From the NCBI GenBank assembly GCA_013329865.1, contig DUJJ01000123.1, forward strand, positions 1-8,252: a DNA stretch of 8,252 bases, given 5' to 3'. A program made the position numbers and the translations under genes. Every line of letters starts with the position of its first letter. The stretch's first letter is position 1. Shown here in pieces: positions 1 through 6,354 of the stretch. The stretch is from Candidatus Poseidoniaceae archaeon. GTDB taxonomy: Archaea > Thermoplasmatota > Poseidoniia > Poseidoniales > Poseidoniaceae. The notes under the pieces were generated by a model. The model was not told where the DNA came from. It ran no database searches and saw only the letters and a program-made list of their open reading frames with translations.

Positions 1-21
1 AAATCGGCTACTGCTTCACCA

Positions 22-960
22 TCAGTTTCCCTCGAGCCATGCCGAGACTTTAGTCAAGCATTGCTTAGTTTCTGGAATAAACAGACCAAATAGCCACCAG
101 TCATGGAACATATTATCCCAGATTGCCAGTTCAACATCAACTCCAGCAGATTTAGCTCCCTCAGCTAGCGTCTTACTATCACTCAGGAGAATCTCATTAC
201 CGCCACAGAGGATAAGCATTCTAGGTAAGCCAGTGAAATTCCCGAAGGCTGGTGAGACGAATGGATTGGTTTTGTCTGTCTCCTCCGGTGCGTAGTTGTG
301 CGAGCAATCTCTCGGCATTGCGGGAGTAAACATTGGATCAGCCCTCGCTTTGGTCACATATGATTCACCCTGACAAGTTAGGTCTGTCCATGGTGAAAAA
401 AGGACGGCAGCATCGGGTAATCTACCTCCTTCCGCTTTTAGGCGCATCATCACCGACAGTGACAAGCCACCGCCTGCAGAATCACCACTCAGTATGATTC
501 TGTGATTGGGATGGGAATCAACAATTCCTTGCCAAGCAGTTAACGCATCATTTAATCCCGCTGGGTATGGATGTTCAGGAGCCAAGCGATAATCAACAGA
601 ATGACACGTTAGACCAGTATGTTTTGCCATCAAAGCAACACCGAGCCTATGTGTCGTTAGCGATGAGCCAAAACAATAACCACCGCCGTGGAAAAATACG
701 ATGATTGCCTTTTGTTCCCTCCGAAGTTTTGGTGAGAACTTGACACCGGGTATGCCAGAGTAGTTCGCGCGGGTAATTCTAACACCAAACGGCGAGCATA
801 GTTTCCCACCTAGCCATGACTGTGGATGAACGTAGCGCCTCACCCAACGTGCTGACGGTCTCAGCATTCTGTACAGCAATTTGTTGGGCCGTATCAGCGT
901 CGCAACAATCCTACCCCTGATCGACAAGTAAACCACTAGATATTGTGTCAACGTTATCAA
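22..960 (-). CDS. Alpha/beta hydrolase, HSL-type esterase/lipase family
   Basis: This 312-residue protein is a serine hydrolase of the hormone-sensitive-lipase group (alpha/beta hydrolase fold 3, COG0657-like), expected to cleave carboxyl esters; the substrate cannot be told. The oxyanion-hole motif HGGGYCFGS begins at residue 91. The nucleophile elbow GDSAGGG at 159-165 puts the catalytic Ser at 161, DYRLAPEHPYPA lies at 123-134, and the catalytic His is H286 in MFHDWW. The acid of the triad is probably Glu256 in CGGNEILLSD, where many relatives have Asp. There is no signal peptide, so it is probably cytosolic; residues 10-32 could form a basic amphipathic helix. The start is TTG directly after an in-frame stop (961-963); the first in-frame Met is residue 32 (865-867), which would still leave the whole catalytic domain. 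It lies 34 bases behind the giant membrane-protein gene on the same strand and is probably co-transcribed. The family is clear; the exact start is not. Confidence 0.9.
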   Translation of the reverse strand: MITLTQYLVVYLSIRGRIVATLIRPNKLLYRMLRPSARWVRRYVHPQSWLGGKLCSPFGVRITRANYSGIPGVKFSPKLRREQKAIIVFFHGGGYCFGSSLTTHRLGVALMAKHTGLTCHSVDYRLAPEHPYPAGLNDALTAWQGIVDSHPNHRIILSGDSAGGGLSLSVMMRLKAEGGRLPDAAVLFSPWTDLTCQGESYVTKARADPMFTPAMPRDCSHNYAPEETDKTNPFVSPAFGNFTGLPRMLILCGGNEILLSDSKTLAEGAKSAGVDVELAIWDNMFHDWWLFGLFIPETKQCLTKVSAWLEGN

Positions 961-994
961 TCATCAAGTTAACTAATATCTGGAAGATTTAGGT

Positions 995-3900
995 TTACTC
1001 GCTGTCATCAAGGTCGATAACTTCCAACTCTTCTGTAATTTCTTTGAGTGCTTCCTCAACACTATCCTTAGCATCTGCGGGTGGTGCCTCGGCATTTGGT
1101 TCCAGTTCATACAATGTACTTATCTCTCCTAAGCGGTTCATGTATAGTATGCCAAAGCCAAAGGCAACAATTCCAATGAACATCCACGTGATGTAACGGA
1201 ATATGCTATCATCGGCGTCGAATTCCATTGACAGATAGAACAATGAAATAATGGCACCAAAGGTACCAAAACCACGTCGCCAAGGAGCTTCAGTCTCTTC
1301 TCTAAATCCAATTAGTCCAATGCAAGCTAGATAGATTGCCATCAATCCCCAGACAATGACATGGTTTGCTTCACCGATTTCTTCTCTGGCTAGTAACAAT
1401 CCTGAGACTACATACGCCATGGAAATAATTCCGATATTATCTAACCAGGTGTAAAACGCATCCTCATCATCCCACTCGAACATTTTCCAGCCAAATTCTG
1501 GTTTGGTAGTGTAGTAAGATAGGAACAGTCCCTCAATTATTAGCAGCACTCCGCCAATCCGGTAGAATAGACTGGTGTCAATGTTGTCGTTTTGTATGGT
1601 TAGATTAACCAGCGACAGCACGTGCACAACTGGCAGGAATGCGAACATGTTGTTGTATTTGTCTGATATCGTGACGTAGGTTAGATACGCAGCGCCGATG
1701 ATTGGGCCGATGCCGCCTACGGCAGTAAATGATGATAACAAACCGGCAATTGTGACTCCTTTAGTAAATTCGAGGAATAACTCCTTACTCATCGCATTAT
1801 TATGTAATATCAGGTAGTGGTGATGCCGTATCTCATCATCAGACTTCTCAGGCATCGAAATGTTGTTGATGAAACGGTATAGCGTTCCAGTCCTTGCCAT
1901 TTGATGAATGATTAATGCGAAAATTGCGCCATAAAAGGCTGAATTACTCACCACATCCCATAAATCGCCATTGCTACTTATTCCGCCATCACCCACATTG
2001 CTGTTGAAGCCGATCGCCAATGCTGCAAACATGGAGGCAATCAATAATGGGAAACTTTCCAATCTGCCAGTAATCCAAGCAAACAATGTCACGATTATTA
2101 TCATCGCTGTTGGTAGCCAGGCAACATCTGGTAGCATACCAAATAACCCGACGGTAAGCCAAATAAACGGGACAGTGAATGGCAATTGACTCTCAGTATC
2201 CTCTTGGATGTTCTTTGAGTCAAATACTGACTTGATGATAATAGCCAACATGCTCAGGGTTAAGACTAGGGACGAGAATATGGTGATGCCAATTGAGTTT
2301 ACCTCGTCCATTGTCATGCCAAGAACCGTAAAGTCCAGCAGTGGGGCAATGTGTGAACCGTCGTCAACAAACCGATCGATGAACAAGAATAACGCCAGCG
2401 GGGCAATGCACAGCACGAATACTCGCTTGTGCAATATGCCACGATAAATGACTAACAAGTACATCGACAAGAACAGGAATCCACCGCTAGCATCTAGCAA
2501 TCCTAGAGTTAGTAAGCCGAATAACGTGATGTCGTCAGCAGTTTCATTCAATTCTTCCTTATCCATATCGTCACGTTTGAGTAAGGTTGAGACAATGATT
2601 GGTCCAGACACCAATATTAAGTCAAATAGTAAGGTGTTGATCTGTAGTTCAGTAGTTTCAACGTTGCTAATCATGAATTTGATTGCGATTGGTGAAGCAA
2701 TGATTACTGTCGCCCAAATAGCTATTGCTCGAGAGACGGAGTTGTTCCGGTCCTCCATCAATACCTCTCTGACAAGAATTGCTATCGGGATAATTATCAC
2801 TCCAATCCAATGGACATCGAGTAACAGACTCTCAATGTCGATGAACGAAACCGAGATCATTATCAGTGCCAGCGGGCCAAGCAAACTCGACCTTGCTAAT
2901 GGTCCAAAGCCTTCAATTTCCTCGGGCATTTCACGGAACGGGTTGACCCATTGTTGACTCTCTTGGTCAAACACAGGGACCAATCCTTGGCCCTTGGCTT
3001 GGGTTAGCTGGAACAGGTAACCTAGGTCAAGTTCAGAATCCCTAAATTTGAACATCATCAAATAGACTGCCAGTGCAACAACTGCTAAACTGACGTTGAA
3101 TCCGTCTAGCACATCCTGATAGTCGTCAAGCATCGGAATCTCAAGTCTTTCAAAACTTGATAGGATTACGGTCAGCACCATTGCTAAGGTTATTCCAAGG
3201 CTAGCGGTGACAAACTTCCCATGTTTGCCGGAGTTAACCGCATCCTGCTGCTGTAAGTATGCAGTTATCAGAATGTAAAACACCACAGCCCATGGAATCA
3301 ACCAACTGGTGCCAAACAATACTGCCTTAGACAGGAATAAACAGGCAACAGAGATATTGATTGCAACATCACTTAATCTTTCATTACGACGGGAGTATTC
3401 TACAATGACCAGTATTGCTAATAGAATTAATTCCTCGAATAAGTCATATTCTGAGGCGATTGGGTTTTGGTAACTTTGGATTAAAAATGCACCACTTATG
3501 GCAATTATCGACCAATCCGCAACCCATCTTCTGGTGATTTTGGAAATTATCACTAGATATGGTAGCATAATTATAGCAATTATCCACGGGATGATACTAG
3601 ATTCTGGCGTGAACAGGAACAGGGAGCCAGCAAGGCCAATCGGCATGTATGGAATCCGTCGTTTGAGGGTCGCAGGGAAATACGCAACCAATACCGTTAG
3701 CCACAACACTACCTGAAGATTTAGAACATCTTCAAAAGCGCCTAAATTATCTGCAGTAACCGGTCCAAGAACTAAATTTAGATCTTCATAGCCAACCAGC
3801 CAAATCGCGTAAATCACGACGCCAACGAGGAAAATTGAGGTCCACTGCATAAGGTCTTGTCTGATTCTATCATCAGCGGCTAACGCGCCTTGGACTAGGA

Positions 3901-4777
3901 TAATGAATGCCATGAGGGAAAGTGCGCCTCCCTCTACTTGTCCCTCAGCGGCCACTGGGTCGTGGGCAAACTCATACAATATCGGCACTAGGCCGCTAAA
4001 TACGGCAACAATGGAGAAAATAATTCCGTTGTTGGTTCGCAGAGCCAGCCACATTGAAAGTGCCGATAAAGAAATAATTGATATTCCCAATTCATAGGAT
4101 ACCACTTGGTTTGACCAATCCAGCCAAGGTCCAAAACCAATCATTACTACTGCAAGTGGGGTCAGAGTGTTTACTGCCAAACCAAAGGTTATCTCACCTT
4201 TCAGTTTTCTTAGATACCAATACTGGCCTAATGCAAGCAGGATACAAGCGGCAAGCTGCAAATAGATTGCTTGCGCCTCAGGATACCAATCATCAAGAGT
4301 AGGGTCCATTCGTCCTTCGGTCAAGAACCAATCCTGACTCTCAGCAGCCAGACTAATTAACCAGCGCATCGAGTATAACACACCGATTGCCGAGAAGAAG
4401 AACCCGACACCGATTATGTAACCGTGCACGCTCTGAACCTCTTGGCCACCTCTTCGTCTTTGCCACTCAACAAGTGCGATTGCCATGAAGGCGGAAATTA
4501 TTCCACCAACTCCTAGGAATAAGAAATCCTCCTTAGTTACGGTATCATCCCATGCAATAGAGAGAATACCACCCCAAATTGCTGCTAATGCGATACCATA
4601 AAGAATGAGTTGAGCAAATTTTTGCAACTCAATGTTTTCCTGTGGACCGACATAGTTTGGAATTGGAGTCTCAGTCAACGGTTTTGGCTCCTCACTCTGG
4701 AATAATGTGCCAGGTCTATCGACGGGTGAGACAATGGCTCTCTGCCTTCGTCTTGGTCTAATTGGTGCTTCACTCAT
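995..4777 (-). CDS. Giant polytopic membrane protein, about 35 TM segments, unknown family
   Basis: I do not recognise this 1260-residue protein. Residues 1-55 are a soluble basic/proline-rich tail (PRRRQR at 8-13), which by the positive-inside rule puts the N-terminus in the cytoplasm. From about residue 56 to 1213 hydrophobic segments of 17-23 residues follow one another with short loops; by eye I count 34-37. Only a few soluble stretches break the pattern: 578-628 (containing GLVPVFDQESQQWVNPF at 598-614), 735-748, 967-1003 (with HHHY at 985-988) and 1091-1112. The C-terminal tail 1214-1260 is strongly acidic. No ATPase, glycosyltransferase, protease or transporter signature is visible. 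The ATG at 4775-4777 lies just downstream of a strong TATA-like box, so the leader would be only about 8-10 bases. No Shine-Dalgarno sequence is present. The hydrolase gene follows after 34 bases. The reading frame is unbroken and its composition matches the neighbours, so it is a real gene; its function is unknown. Confidence 0.9.
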   Translation of the reverse strand: MSEAPIRPRRRQRAIVSPVDRPGTLFQSEEPKPLTETPIPNYVGPQENIELQKFAQLILYGIALAAIWGGILSIAWDDTVTKEDFLFLGVGGIISAFMAIALVEWQRRRGGQEVQSVHGYIIGVGFFFSAIGVLYSMRWLISLAAESQDWFLTEGRMDPTLDDWYPEAQAIYLQLAACILLALGQYWYLRKLKGEITFGLAVNTLTPLAVVMIGFGPWLDWSNQVVSYELGISIISLSALSMWLALRTNNGIIFSIVAVFSGLVPILYEFAHDPVAAEGQVEGGALSLMAFIILVQGALAADDRIRQDLMQWTSIFLVGVVIYAIWLVGYEDLNLVLGPVTADNLGAFEDVLNLQVVLWLTVLVAYFPATLKRRIPYMPIGLAGSLFLFTPESSIIPWIIAIIMLPYLVIISKITRRWVADWSIIAISGAFLIQSYQNPIASEYDLFEELILLAILVIVEYSRRNERLSDVAINISVACLFLSKAVLFGTSWLIPWAVVFYILITAYLQQQDAVNSGKHGKFVTASLGITLAMVLTVILSSFERLEIPMLDDYQDVLDGFNVSLAVVALAVYLMMFKFRDSELDLGYLFQLTQAKGQGLVPVFDQESQQWVNPFREMPEEIEGFGPLARSSLLGPLALIMISVSFIDIESLLLDVHWIGVIIIPIAILVREVLMEDRNNSVSRAIAIWATVIIASPIAIKFMISNVETTELQINTLLFDLILVSGPIIVSTLLKRDDMDKEELNETADDITLFGLLTLGLLDASGGFLFLSMYLLVIYRGILHKRVFVLCIAPLALFLFIDRFVDDGSHIAPLLDFTVLGMTMDEVNSIGITIFSSLVLTLSMLAIIIKSVFDSKNIQEDTESQLPFTVPFIWLTVGLFGMLPDVAWLPTAMIIIVTLFAWITGRLESFPLLIASMFAALAIGFNSNVGDGGISSNGDLWDVVSNSAFYGAIFALIIHQMARTGTLYRFINNISMPEKSDDEIRHHHYLILHNNAMSKELFLEFTKGVTIAGLLSSFTAVGGIGPIIGAAYLTYVTISDKYNNMFAFLPVVHVLSLVNLTIQNDNIDTSLFYRIGGVLLIIEGLFLSYYTTKPEFGWKMFEWDDEDAFYTWLDNIGIISMAYVVSGLLLAREEIGEANHVIVWGLMAIYLACIGLIGFREETEAPWRRGFGTFGAIISLFYLSMEFDADDSIFRYITWMFIGIVAFGFGILYMNRLGEISTLYELEPNAEAPPADAKDSVEEALKEITEELEVIDLDDSE

Positions 4778-4780
4778 GTA

Positions 4781-4801
4781 AATCGTACCGATTTAATCGT
4801 A
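4781..4801. promoter_or_regulatory. Alternating AATCG/CGATT repeats at the predicted transcription start
   Basis: Three copies of the same pentamer alternate in orientation: AATCG (4781-4785), CGATT (4789-4793) and AATCG (4795-4799). They form two overlapping small palindromes with 3-base and 1-base spacers. AATCGTA is also a direct repeat (4781-4787 and 4795-4801). The block lies between the TATA-like box and the ATG of the giant membrane-protein gene, over the place where transcription should begin. That is where a repressor would bind. The arrangement is seen directly; the operator role is inferred, and 5-base arms can arise by chance. Confidence 0.3.
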
Positions 4802-4802
4802 A

Positions 4803-4823
4803 CAAAATATTATAATTTTCCCC
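4803..4823 (-). promoter_or_regulatory. Archaeal BRE/TATA-like promoter of the giant membrane-protein gene
   Basis: Read on the minus strand, GGGGAAAA (4823-4816) is followed at once by TTATAATATTTTG (4815-4803). This resembles a purine-rich BRE next to an archaeal TATA box. Archaeal transcription usually starts 25-27 bases after the TATA centre, here near 4785. That is about 8 bases before the ATG at 4777 and fits the lack of a Shine-Dalgarno sequence. It is the best promoter match in the window. Confidence 0.6.
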
Positions 4824-4859
4824 GACGGTATATCCCATTGGCATATTTTTAATACCGTC
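4824..4859. promoter_or_regulatory. Inverted repeat GACGGTAT...ATACCGTC, operator candidate
   Basis: Perfect 8-base arms GACGGTAT (4824-4831) and ATACCGTC (4852-4859) flank a 20-base AT-rich spacer. One arm touches the BRE-like GGGGAAAA of the minus-strand promoter. The other overlaps a plus-strand TATTTTTAATA stretch (4844-4854). Arm centres are 28 bases apart, somewhat under three helical turns. Nothing codes here, so a dimeric regulator site governing both divergent transcripts is the simplest reading. A long-loop hairpin is less likely, because no T-tract follows it. Confidence 0.4.
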
Positions 4860-4921
4860 AGACAATCTACCGAGCGTGCTAATAAACTCACGCAAAACCC
4901 ATCTAGTATAGCCTCTGCAGT

Positions 4922-4950
4922 CACAATTTAATCAATTCGTCTACCATATA
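4922..4950 (+). promoter_or_regulatory. Possible plus-strand TATA-like elements upstream of the two-TM gene
   Basis: Two weak AT-rich elements lie close to the start codons: TTTAAT (4927-4932), predicting initiation near 4955, and ATATA (4946-4950), predicting initiation near 4973. The first would serve the ATG at 4965 with a leader of about 10 bases. The second would lie past that ATG and serve only the one at 4989. A third candidate, TATTTTTAATA at 4844-4854, would give a leader of about 90 bases or more. None is strong enough to choose between them. Confidence 0.3.
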
Positions 4951-4964
4951 GGGGCATAGTCTAA

Positions 4965-5582
4965 ATGAATATCCAGTTTGGGGTGGTCATGGTATCTGAG
5001 CAACAAAGTGGCTCATCAACAGGTTCTCCGTTTAAGAAGTGGTTTATGCGTCAATATTGGCGTGTGCAGCAAAGTCAAACCATAATTTCAATGGCATTTT
5101 GGGTGACTACACTAACCCTGCTTATTTGGCCATATGTCAGATGGCGCTTTGAAAATGAATCTAGCTTTGCCGGTATTTCAACAACCTATTTTGGCCTTCT
5201 CGGGATAGGAGTCACAGTCATAATTCTGGTATTGGTTGTCGGTGTTGTGTATGATGTAACCTTTGGCTTGTGGCGTGAACATATGACGATAATAGGTGAA
5301 CGTAATCCATTTCAAACCTACCAAATTAGCCCAAACTTTGCAATTATTCTGCTGCAGACCAACCTCATTTTGAAAAAGATAGCGGAAGATGACGAGGATA
5401 TACAACGGCATTGTGAGTTTGTCGATCGTTGGTTTAGATGGAATGTTGATACCGAAATATTTGCTCGAGCCATGGCTGGTTGGGAAAATATCATGGAGGA
5501 TGATGACCCATATTTGCCAAACCTTACCGATGAAGAGCGTGCTAAGCTCGCTCAAACAGTAAGAGATTTGAGTCAACATTGA
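4965..5582 (+). CDS. Two-TM membrane protein of unknown function
   Basis: I do not recognise this protein of up to 205 residues. After a Ser/Gly-rich and basic N-terminus come two hydrophobic segments at about 38-57 and 75-98, joined by a short loop. Both tails are probably cytoplasmic. The C-terminal half (about 100-205) is soluble and largely helical in character, rich in Trp, Asp and Glu, ending in a charged helix (LTDEERAKLAQTVRDL). No catalytic motif is visible. The given start is the first ATG. A second in-frame ATG at 4989 (MVSEQQ, 197 residues) is a serious alternative, because GGGGTGG just upstream of it resembles a ribosome binding site, though only 3 bases away. The FkbM methyltransferase gene follows after 16 bases, so the two are almost certainly one operon. 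This protein may anchor or assist that enzyme, but only the neighbourhood suggests it. Confidence 0.8.
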   Translation: MNIQFGVVMVSEQQSGSSTGSPFKKWFMRQYWRVQQSQTIISMAFWVTTLTLLIWPYVRWRFENESSFAGISTTYFGLLGIGVTVIILVLVVGVVYDVTFGLWREHMTIIGERNPFQTYQISPNFAIILLQTNLILKKIAEDDEDIQRHCEFVDRWFRWNVDTEIFARAMAGWENIMEDDDPYLPNLTDEERAKLAQTVRDLSQH

Positions 5583-5588
5583 GAATCC

Positions 5589-5593
5589 AGGTG
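5589..5593 (+). promoter_or_regulatory. Shine-Dalgarno site AGGTG of the FkbM gene
   Basis: AGGTG, within AGGTGTTC, lies 5 bases before the ATG at 5599 and matches 7 of 8 positions of the archaeal consensus AGGTGATC. It fixes the start of the methyltransferase gene. It is the clearest ribosome binding site in the window; promoter-proximal genes here lack one. Confidence 0.7.
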
Positions 5594-5598
5594 TTCAT

Positions 5599-6354
5599 AT
5601 GAGTAGCCCGAGTTTGGCCAAGAGGTTGGCAAATTTCACCTATAATTCCCTAAATAAGGTGTGGCTTACTAAAGTATTAATGTTCAAGTTCCGGACCTTC
5701 CTAGGTTACGAATACTATCGACAGCCGCAAATTGCTGTTGATAAACGCATCTTTGGCAGTAAATATGGTGGGCACTGCGTGGCTTTGAACCACCTAGATG
5801 AGAACAGTATAGTCTATTCCGCAGGCCTAGGGCTTGATATTACATTTGATGAAGAATTAATCGATGAGTATAAGTTGTCTGTCCACGGTTTTGACCCCAC
5901 TCCAAAATCAATCGAGCACCTCAAGGCTCATGGAATGCCAAATGGTTTCTATCTTCATGAATATGGTATTAGCGATAAAAATGGGAGCCAAACTTTCCAC
6001 ATACCCGTCAATCCAGACCACGTCTCACACTCAACGACTAAACATCGGAATACCTCTACTGAAGCAATAGAGGTGACAATGCAAACATTGCAGACGACTA
6101 TGCAGCAATTGGGTCATGATTCTATTGACTTATTGAAGATGGACATTGAAGGTTCAGAATACGATGTTATTGATGAGATATGCCGCGAAGACATAACAGT
6201 GCGTCAGGTATTAATCGAATTTCATCACCATTTTGACAACATAGCGGTGTCATCGACCAAGGCAGCCGTAGCAAAACTCAATCAATTCGGTTACAAAGTT
6301 TTCAACATCTCGCCCGATGGTCATGAGGTGTCTTTCATTTTGACTAGTCGTTGA
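5599..6354 (+). CDS. FkbM-family SAM-dependent methyltransferase
   Basis: This 251-residue enzyme should transfer a methyl group from S-adenosylmethionine, in this family usually to a hydroxyl oxygen of a sugar or polyketide. The SAM-binding core is visible in order: a glycine-rich loop SAGLGLDITFDEEL (74-87), the acidic second-strand motif VHGFDPTPKSIEHL (95-108), GISDKNGS (123-130) and the FkbM hallmark LLKMDIEGSEYDVI (178-191). After these comes IEFHHHF (206-212). The roughly 60 residues before the core carry basic and hydrophobic stretches but no clear TM segment, so the enzyme is probably cytoplasmic or loosely membrane-bound. Length is normal for the family. It is the second gene of a pair with the two-TM protein, with its own ribosome binding site. 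Its last 11 bases overlap the end of the convergent GT4 gene, which suggests glycan methylation. The family is sure; the acceptor is unknown. Confidence 0.92.
   Translation: MSSPSLAKRLANFTYNSLNKVWLTKVLMFKFRTFLGYEYYRQPQIAVDKRIFGSKYGGHCVALNHLDENSIVYSAGLGLDITFDEELIDEYKLSVHGFDPTPKSIEHLKAHGMPNGFYLHEYGISDKNGSQTFHIPVNPDHVSHSTTKHRNTSTEAIEVTMQTLQTTMQQLGHDSIDLLKMDIEGSEYDVIDEICREDITVRQVLIEFHHHFDNIAVSSTKAAVAKLNQFGYKVFNISPDGHEVSFILTSR

Noticed and set aside
1..93. Open plus-strand frames entering from the left edge (stops at 51 and 93)
   Set aside because: They could be the tail of a convergent gene overlapping the hydrolase, but the short peptides show nothing recognisable and the overlap of 30-70 bases makes this unlikely.
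1971..2957. Three nearly contiguous plus-strand open frames (72, 79 and 169 residues)
   Set aside because: They lie antisense to the giant membrane-protein gene, give Ser/Asn/Ile-rich low-complexity proteins without motifs, and are the usual shadow of long hydrophobic coding sequence.
3498..4302. Further plus-strand open frames of 64-74 residues
   Set aside because: Antisense shadows inside the same membrane-protein gene, with no ribosome binding site or recognisable protein.
995..4777. GT-C glycosyltransferase (oligosaccharyltransferase-like) identity for the giant membrane protein, suggested by Asp77-Asp78 after the first membrane segment
   Set aside because: The second membrane segment follows within about 10 residues, leaving no room for the large first external loop of GT-C enzymes, and the number of membrane segments is several times too high.
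4874..4893. GCGTG...CACGC hairpin with a 10-base loop
   Set aside because: A 5-base stem with no T-tract is too weak to call a terminator or structured RNA.
5178..5579. Minus-strand open frame of 133 residues
   Set aside because: Fully antisense to the two-TM gene, with no family features and no promoter; the plus-strand reading has clear membrane segments and operon context.
5864..6070. Plus-strand open frame of 68 residues
   Set aside because: It is an out-of-frame shadow within the FkbM methyltransferase gene.
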